Origin: Bacillota bacterium
GTDB lineage: Bacteria; Bacillota; Clostridia; Oscillospirales; Butyricicoccaceae
DNA length: 8,850 nt
Reading direction: 5' to 3'
NCBI GenBank assembly: GCA_030705725.1
Contig: JAUZPW010000046.1
Span: 1-8,850 of the forward strand
Of this stretch, positions 3,866 through 8,850 are shown piece by piece (within the stretch, counting starts at the first letter, position 1; each line of letters begins with the position of its first letter). The notes beneath the pieces were generated by a model that was given only the letters and a program-made list of their open reading frames with translations, did no database searches and was not told where the DNA came from. The translations under genes were made by a program, and so were the position numbers.

Positions 3866-6664
3866 ATGCCTCAGGATATGAACAAAACCCTGAACCTGCC
3901 GCGCACAGATTTCCCGATGCGCGCCGGGCTGCCGCAGCGCGAGCCGGAGCTACTGAAGGAATGGAAAGAAGAAGATCTTTTTTCTAAACTGACTGAAATA
4001 AACAAGGGAAAGCCAGAATTTATTCTTCACGACGGCCCGCCTTTCAGCAACGGTAATATTCATATGGGCACAGCCCTTAATAAGGTCCTGAAGGATTTTA
4101 TTAACCGTTATAAATCCATGGCCGGTTATTATACGCCTTATGTTCCCGGATGGGACAACCACGGAATGCCTATCGAAAGCGCCATCATCAAGAAAAACAA
4201 GCTTGACCGCAAGAAGATGACGATACCCGAGTTCCGCAACAGATGCAAGGAATTCGCGGAGGATTTCGTCGACAAGCAGCGCTCGCAGTTTATCAGGCTC
4301 GGCGTTCTGGGCGATTGGGAGCATCCATATCTTACGATGAACCCCGAATTCGAGGAAGAGGAAGTCAGGGTCTTTGGCGATATGTACCAGAAGGGTTATA
4401 TCTACAAAGGCATGAAGCCCGTTTACTGGTGCCCGCACGACGAGACGGCGCTTGCCGAAGCCGAGATCGAGTATCAAGAGAGCAAGGTTGATTCGATTTA
4501 CGTCAAATTTGCCCTGAAAGACGACATGGGAAAGATAAAAAGCCTTATCGGCACGACCGAAAACGTATATTTCGTGATATGGACGACGACGACCTGGACG
4601 CTTCCCGGAAATGTCGCGATCTCGCTCAATCCCGAATTTATTTATGATTTTGTTAAAGTTGAAAACGGCGAAATTTATATTATTGCCCACGAGCTCATAG
4701 AGGCCGTGATCAAAACCGCGGAGATCGGGCATTATGAGATTCTGGGCTCAATTAAGGGATCGGATATGGACAGAATGTCCGCCCGCCACCCGATAATCGA
4801 CCGCGATTCGCTTATAATCGTCGGAGACCATGTTACGCTTGACGCCGGCACGGGCTGCGTGCACACGGCCCCGGGTCACGGCGCCGAGGACTTTGTGGCG
4901 TGCCGCAGCTACAATCTGCCGGTCATAGTTCCGGTGGACAGCAAGGGGTATATGAACGAATTCGCCGGAAAATACGAGGGCATTTATTACGACAAAACAA
5001 ACGAGCTTATTATAGACGATCTTAAAGCAGCGGGCGCGCTTCTGGCTATCAAAAAAATAGACCATACCTACCCGCACTGCTGGAGATGCAAAAATCCGAT
5101 CGTATTCAGGGCGACGGATCAATGGTTCTGTTCCGTCGAAGCTTTTAAAGACAAAGCGGTCGAAGCCTCCAGGGACGTTACGTGGATTCCCGGCTGGGGC
5201 GAGGATCGCATTATAAGCATGATCCGCGAGCGCGCCGACTGGTGTATTTCCCGGCAGCGCCACTGGGGCCTGCCGATACCTGTGTTTTACTGCGAAGACT
5301 GCAAAAAGCCGGTTTGCACTCCGGAAACCATCGAGGCGGTTTCGGCGCTGTTCGGAAAATACGGATCAAACGCCTGGTATGAAAAAGAGACAGAGGAAAT
5401 CCTTCCGAAGAACTTTTTATGCCCGCACTGCGGAGGAAAGCACTTCACAAAGGAAACCGACACCTTAGACGGCTGGTTTGATTCCGGATCTTCTCATATC
5501 GCGGCGTTAGAAAAACAAAAAGACGCGAAATGGCCCGCTGATTTATATCTCGAGGGAGCAGATCAGTACAGGGGATGGTTCCAGTCCTCAATGCTTACGT
5601 CGGTCGCCGTTAAGGGCAAAGCTCCGTATAAAACCGTTCTTACCCACGGATGGGTCGTAGACGGCGAGGGCAAGGCCATGCACAAATCCTTGGGCAACGC
5701 AGTGGAGCCGGAGGCAATTATTAAGGAATACGGCGCGGACATTCTGCGTCTTTGGGTCGCTTCGAGCGATTACACGGTGGACGTCAGAGTGTCGGATTCG
5801 ATATTCAAGCAGCTTTCTCAGAACTACCTTAAAATCAGAAACACCGCAAGGTACATTTTAGGGAACCTCGACGGGTTTAACCCCGACGACACGGTTTCCG
5901 TCAGCGAAATGGAGGAGCTTGACCGCTGGGCTCTTATGAGGCTCAACGCGCTTATTAAAAAGGTAAGAGACGCGTACGAAAATTACGAGTATCATATTAT
6001 TTCGCATGCTATCCACAACTTCTGCGTTGTGGACATGTCGAACTTTTATCTTGACGTCATAAAAGACAGGCTTTACTGCGAGCAGCACGACGGGAAGCCC
6101 CGGCGCAGCGCGCAGACGGCCATGTACCTGATCTTAGACGCGCTGGTGCGCATGCTGGCCCCGATACTGGCCTTCACCTCGGACGAAATCTGGAAGGCCA
6201 TGCCGCATCACAGCGGCGCTAACCGCGAGCACGTTGTACTGAACGACATGCCGACACCGGACGAAAAATATGAATTTTCGGAAGAGCTATCGGAAAAATG
6301 GGCTAAAATCGTCGCTCTTCGCGACGACGTAAACGGCGTTCTCGAAAAGGCGCGCGCCGAAAAGCTTATCGGAAAGCCGCTCGAGGCGAAGGTCAAGCTT
6401 TACGCCGAAGGCGAGGCGCTTGATTTCTTAAAGAGCCTTAACACGATGCTTCCGGCTATTTTTATAGTATCGCAGGTCGAGACAGCCGAGGGAGCCGGAG
6501 GAGACGACCAGTTCGATTATTTCGGCACGAAGCTGGGCGTCAAGGTATCCCGCGCTTTGGGCGACAAATGCGAACGCTGCTGGATATATTCTGAAAACAT
6601 CGGCGAAAACAAAGAGCATCCGTCCCTCTGCAAGAGGTGCGCGGATGTGGTTTCAGAGCTTTGA
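3866..6664 (+). CDS. ileS: Isoleucyl-tRNA synthetase
   Basis: IleRS charges tRNA-Ile with isoleucine using ATP and hydrolyses mischarged Val-tRNA-Ile. The product has 932 residues, a full length. The start is ATG 3866, 11 bases after AAAGGAG (3848-3854); an in-frame ATG at 3788 lies inside divIVA and would add 26 unlikely residues. In order: the HIGH-type signature reads HMGT (66-69); the CP1 editing domain carries WTTTTWTLPGN (from W239) and GTGCVHTAPGHG (328-339); WCISRQRHWG starts at 459; the KMSKS-type signature reads AMHKS (604-608); then comes the helical anticodon-binding domain. Cys902, 905, 922 and 925 form the C-terminal zinc site typical of the common bacterial IleRS. A second Cys set (C476, C479, C519, C522) suggests a zinc knuckle that, from memory, Bacillus IleRS lacks. 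No T-box leader precedes it. Confidence 0.96.
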   Translation: MPQDMNKTLNLPRTDFPMRAGLPQREPELLKEWKEEDLFSKLTEINKGKPEFILHDGPPFSNGNIHMGTALNKVLKDFINRYKSMAGYYTPYVPGWDNHGMPIESAIIKKNKLDRKKMTIPEFRNRCKEFAEDFVDKQRSQFIRLGVLGDWEHPYLTMNPEFEEEEVRVFGDMYQKGYIYKGMKPVYWCPHDETALAEAEIEYQESKVDSIYVKFALKDDMGKIKSLIGTTENVYFVIWTTTTWTLPGNVAISLNPEFIYDFVKVENGEIYIIAHELIEAVIKTAEIGHYEILGSIKGSDMDRMSARHPIIDRDSLIIVGDHVTLDAGTGCVHTAPGHGAEDFVACRSYNLPVIVPVDSKGYMNEFAGKYEGIYYDKTNELIIDDLKAAGALLAIKKIDHTYPHCWRCKNPIVFRATDQWFCSVEAFKDKAVEASRDVTWIPGWGEDRIISMIRERADWCISRQRHWGLPIPVFYCEDCKKPVCTPETIEAVSALFGKYGSNAWYEKETEEILPKNFLCPHCGGKHFTKETDTLDGWFDSGSSHIAALEKQKDAKWPADLYLEGADQYRGWFQSSMLTSVAVKGKAPYKTVLTHGWVVDGEGKAMHKSLGNAVEPEAIIKEYGADILRLWVASSDYTVDVRVSDSIFKQLSQNYLKIRNTARYILGNLDGFNPDDTVSVSEMEELDRWALMRLNALIKKVRDAYENYEYHIISHAIHNFCVVDMSNFYLDVIKDRLYCEQHDGKPRRSAQTAMYLILDALVRMLAPILAFTSDEIWKAMPHHSGANREHVVLNDMPTPDEKYEFSEELSEKWAKIVALRDDVNGVLEKARAEKLIGKPLEAKVKLYAEGEALDFLKSLNTMLPAIFIVSQVETAEGAGGDDQFDYFGTKLGVKVSRALGDKCERCWIYSENIGENKEHPSLCKRCADVVSEL

Positions 6665-6670
6665 TATGAC

Positions 6671-6702
6671 GTGGTGCGCCTTTTTGGCGTACCGCGATTT
6701 TT
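6671..6702 (+). terminator. Hairpin and T tract between ileS and lspA
   Basis: GTGGTGCGCC (6671-6680) and GGCGTACCGC (6686-6695) pair over all ten positions as RNA, with two G-U pairs, around a loop of five T. Two bases later comes TTTTT (6698-6702). This is the shape of an intrinsic terminator. The T tract runs straight into GGAGGG (6703-6708), the ribosome binding site of lspA, so readthrough transcripts would have the hairpin close to that site. It may act as a partial terminator that lowers lspA-rluD expression relative to ileS. Confidence 0.65.
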
Positions 6703-6711
6703 GGAGGGCGT

Positions 6712-7194
6712 ATGCTTCTTGCACTTTCGATTATAGCGGGTTCCGTCGCTTTAGACCGCGCGGTTAAATTCTGGGCCGTCCACTCGCTTAAGAATATTGG
6801 AACGCTGCCTGTCATCAAAAATGTTTTTAACCTTACTTATGCTGAAAACACGGGCGCGGCGTTCAGTTTTATGGAGGGCGGACGCTGGTTTTTTATCGGG
6901 GTAACGGTTATTATTCTCGCTTTTATAATCGTCCTAATCCGCAGGGGTTATATAAAGCACCCGTTGGGCAATATCGCGCTTTACATGGTTATCGGGGGCG
7001 CCGTCGGCAACCTTATCGACCGTGCGAGGCAGGGCTACGTCGTGGATATGTTCGATTTAAGAATTATCAGGTTTGCAATCTTTAACGTGGCGGACAGTTT
7101 TATCACCGTAGGCGGAGTGCTTTTTGCAGCGTATATTCTTTTCCTTCACGACAGGAAGGAAAAGAAAAAAGAAGAGACGGAAGATGGAGCTTAA
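6712..7194 (+). CDS. lspA: Lipoprotein signal peptidase II
   Basis: LspA is the membrane aspartyl protease that removes the signal peptide from prolipoproteins after lipid is attached to the lipobox cysteine. The 160-residue product has normal length and four expected membrane helices (about 2-20, 58-77, 86-104, 124-146). Conserved blocks are LDRAVKFW (14-21), NLTYAENTGAAFSF (40-53), GGAVGNLIDR (95-104), GYVVDMFD (108-115) and FNVADS (124-129). By comparison with solved LspA structures, Asp112 and Asp128 are the likely catalytic pair; Asp103 is also conserved. The C-terminus is short and highly charged (RKEKKKEE). ATG 6712 follows GGAGGG by only 3 bases, which is tight, but the first helix needs this start and no in-frame alternative fits. 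The gene overlaps rluD by 11 bases. Confidence 0.95.
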   Translation: MLLALSIIAGSVALDRAVKFWAVHSLKNIGTLPVIKNVFNLTYAENTGAAFSFMEGGRWFFIGVTVIILAFIIVLIRRGYIKHPLGNIALYMVIGGAVGNLIDRARQGYVVDMFDLRIIRFAIFNVADSFITVGGVLFAAYILFLHDRKEKKKEETEDGA

Positions 7195-8116
7195 GGCTGG
7201 GGAAAAAGACGGGGGAAAGCGGATAGATGTGTTTTTGACCGAACAGGTTGAGGGGCTTTCGAGAAACGCCGCTCAGCTTCTGCTTCTGGGGGAACATGTC
7301 AGAATAAACGGGCGCCCGGCAAAAAAAAACGAAAGGCTTTCGGTCGGCGAGACCCTGGAATTTACGCCCCCAGCGCCGAGGAAAACGAACGTCCCGGCGG
7401 AGAATATGCCGCTTGACATACGCTACGAGGACGACGATGTGTGCGTTATTAACAAGGAGCGGGGGATGGTCGTCCATCCTTCGGCGGGGCATCCGGACAG
7501 CACGCTTGTTAACGCCCTTTTATACAGGCTGGGCGATTCGCTTTCCGGGATAAACGGCGAAATAAGGCCGGGTATCGTGCATAGAATAGACAAGGATACG
7601 AGCGGACTTTTGATCGTCGCCAAAAACGATTTCGCGCACGAGAAGCTGGCAGCCCAGCTTAAAGACCACACGCTGTCAAGGACTTATGAGGCAGTCGTAT
7701 GCGGCAATCTGCGCGAGGACAGCGGAACCATCGACATTCCGGTCGGCAGGCATAAAACTGACCGTAAAAAAATGGCGGCAGGCGTTTTGGCCGCGTCGCC
7801 GAGAAACGCCGTGACGCATTTTGAAGTGCTGCGCCGCTATAACGGATACACATACGTAAAATGTGTACTCGAAACCGGGCGCACGCACCAGATACGCGTG
7901 CATATGGCGCATATCGGGCATCCGATAGCCGGAGACCCCGTTTACGGACCGAAAAAAGACCCTCTTAAGCTCGGAGGCCAATGCCTTCACGCGAAGGAGC
8001 TTGTTTTTCTGCACCCGAGAACAGGAGAAAAAATAAGGGTGGAAGCGCCTCTGCCTGAATACTTCGCAAAAGTGATAGAACTTCTTGAAAAAAAGGATAA
8101 CATTCGGAATGGGTAA
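7184..8116 (+). CDS. rluD: RluA/RluD family 23S rRNA pseudouridine synthase
   Basis: This enzyme isomerises uridine to pseudouridine in RNA, for E. coli RluD in helix 69 of 23S rRNA; the exact target here is not certain from sequence. The product has 310 residues. An S4 RNA-binding domain covers about 11-60 (KRIDVFL to LSVGETLEF). The catalytic domain follows, with INKERGMVVHPSAG and the signature HRIDKDTSGLLIVAK, in which Asp136 is the predicted catalytic residue. ETGRTHQIRVHMAHIGHPIAGDPVYG near the C-terminus is also typical, given here as adjacent blocks ETGRTHQIRVH and GHPIAGDPVYG. The ATG at 7184 lies inside lspA and gives the S4 domain its usual N-terminal lead; a longer in-frame start at 7124 would add 20 basic residues read through lspA. 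lspA-rluD is a common Firmicutes pair (ylyB in Bacillus). Confidence 0.93.
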   Translation: MELKAGEKDGGKRIDVFLTEQVEGLSRNAAQLLLLGEHVRINGRPAKKNERLSVGETLEFTPPAPRKTNVPAENMPLDIRYEDDDVCVINKERGMVVHPSAGHPDSTLVNALLYRLGDSLSGINGEIRPGIVHRIDKDTSGLLIVAKNDFAHEKLAAQLKDHTLSRTYEAVVCGNLREDSGTIDIPVGRHKTDRKKMAAGVLAASPRNAVTHFEVLRRYNGYTYVKCVLETGRTHQIRVHMAHIGHPIAGDPVYGPKKDPLKLGGQCLHAKELVFLHPRTGEKIRVEAPLPEYFAKVIELLEKKDNIRNG

Positions 8117-8850
8117 ATTCAGCGGTATTATTTTAGCAAGCGATCTGGACGGAACTCTACTAAATTCCGGGCTTAAAATCGACGGGCATAATAAAAGGGC
8201 AATCGAATATTTTGTTAATAACGGCGGTATTTTCACCTTGGCTACCGGGCGCACCAAAAAAGCGGCGGGCGCGTATATAAAGGAGCTCCCGATAAACGCT
8301 CCGGTCATTCTTTATAACGGCGGTCTTATATACGATTCGGAAACGGACAGGGCTTTGAAGGTAAACGAGCTCGATTTTGGCTTTATGGATATAATACGCG
8401 ACGTTAAGGCGCTTTTCCCCGACATCGGGATCGAGCTTTACACGCCGGACGAAATGTTCACGGTACAGCTGAGCGAAAAGACGATAGAGCATTACAGGAA
8501 TATTAACGTTGAGTTAAAGCTTATAGAAACCAGTGAGGTTAGAGCTCCGCTGATAAAGGCTTTTTTGGCACATACGCCGGAGCGCATTGCGGAAGCGGGG
8601 CGCTATTTTACCGCGAAATACGGAGAACTTCTCAGTATTACATATTCGTCTCCCTGTTTTCTCGAGATAACGGGTAAAAACGTCGACAAGGGCGAGGCAC
8701 TGAGAGCGCTTTCGGAATCGCTTAGTATCAGGCCGGGTGGGATTTGCGCTATCGGAGACAGCTTGAACGACTTTATTATGGTTAAACGTTCGGATATTTC
8801 TTTTGCGCCGCAGAACGCGTATGAGGAAGTCAAAAGGGAAGCCTCATATA
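8109..8850 (+). CDS. Cof-type HAD-superfamily phosphatase, cut by the window end
   Basis: At least 247 codons are open from ATG 8109 to the right edge with no stop, so the gene is partial only because of the window. The family hydrolyses phosphorylated small molecules such as sugar phosphates or flavin and pyridoxal precursors; the substrate cannot be read from sequence. HAD motif I is DLDGTLL with Asp12 and Asp14, motif II is TGR (46-48), the motif III lysine is Lys194 in NVDKGEAL, and motif IV is GDSLND (216-221). The region between motifs II and III is the Cof-type alpha/beta cap. AAAGGA (8092-8097) lies 11 bases before the start. The ATG lies inside the end of rluD, an 8-base overlap, so coupling is likely. 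In many Firmicutes pyrR follows rluD; here it does not. Confidence 0.9.
   Translation, partial: MGKFSGIILASDLDGTLLNSGLKIDGHNKRAIEYFVNNGGIFTLATGRTKKAAGAYIKELPINAPVILYNGGLIYDSETDRALKVNELDFGFMDIIRDVKALFPDIGIELYTPDEMFTVQLSEKTIEHYRNINVELKLIETSEVRAPLIKAFLAHTPERIAEAGRYFTAKYGELLSITYSSPCFLEITGKNVDKGEALRALSESLSIRPGGICAIGDSLNDFIMVKRSDISFAPQNAYEEVKREASY

Noticed and set aside
3950..4732. Long reverse-strand open frame of 260 codons under ileS
   Set aside because: It is antisense to a fully conserved ileS region, has no family motif and no ribosome binding site, and is a shadow of the codon pattern.
6686..6702. Resemblance of GGCGTACCGCGA to the T-box core
   Set aside because: Only a few bases match, the gap is 47 bases in total, and no specifier or antiterminator stems are present. 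The bases are the right arm of a terminator hairpin.
7124..7183. Longer start for rluD at 7124
   Set aside because: It would read 60 bases of lspA out of frame and add a basic tail before the S4 domain; ATG 7184 gives a normal N-terminus.
7324..7330. A-AAA-AAC slippery heptamer in a run of nine A in rluD
   Set aside because: The gene reads through in one frame with intact domains, and I see no stimulatory structure or useful product in the shifted frame.
7413..7441. TTGACA within rluD as a promoter -35 box
   Set aside because: At 17-base spacing the -10 position reads GATGTG, a poor match, and no gene start lies just downstream.

Overview
The window is a tightly packed run of ten genes, all on the + strand. 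It reads as a chromosomal housekeeping and cell-division locus of a low-to-mid GC Gram-positive bacterium. The order hfq, HlyD-like gene, yggS, sepF, yggT, divIVA, ileS, lspA, rluD and a Cof-type HAD gene matches the region that follows the division cluster in Firmicutes. SepF and DivIVA, AAGGAGG-type ribosome binding sites and TTG starts all point to Firmicutes. The DivIVA N-terminus with an F-G-G-Y loop and a long acidic/proline linker, and the IleS with HMGT and AMHKS signatures, resemble what I remember from class Clostridia, Oscillospiraceae-like lineages. That finer placement is inference.

Layout: 1-48 is a short leader with a small GC hairpin and the ribosome binding site of hfq. 49-2242 holds hfq, a single-pass membrane-fusion-like protein and yggS, with gaps or overlaps of only a few bases. 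2259-3005 holds sepF and yggT; a near-consensus sigma-A-type promoter lies inside the 3' end of yggS. A GC hairpin with a short T run separates yggT from divIVA. divIVA (3070-3834) is followed 31 bases later by ileS (3866-6664). A second hairpin, with a strong stem and a T tract that runs into the lspA ribosome binding site, separates ileS from lspA. lspA, rluD and the HAD gene (7 kb to the window end) overlap in sequence, so they are probably translationally coupled. The HAD gene runs off the right edge.

Functionally, SepF, YggT and DivIVA are envelope, septum or pole factors; LspA processes lipoproteins; IleS and RluD serve translation; Hfq is an RNA chaperone; YggS manages pyridoxal phosphate. 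I see no mobile element, CRISPR array, tRNA, rRNA or defence system. I do not see a wholly new system. The points worth a second look are the two intergenic hairpins, the internal promoter, a probable CTG start for yggT, the altered signature motifs of IleS, the absence of ylmH from its usual slot, the lack of a T-box before ileS, the glycine at the DivIVA membrane-loop position, and an adaptor-type HlyD protein with no transporter partner in view.
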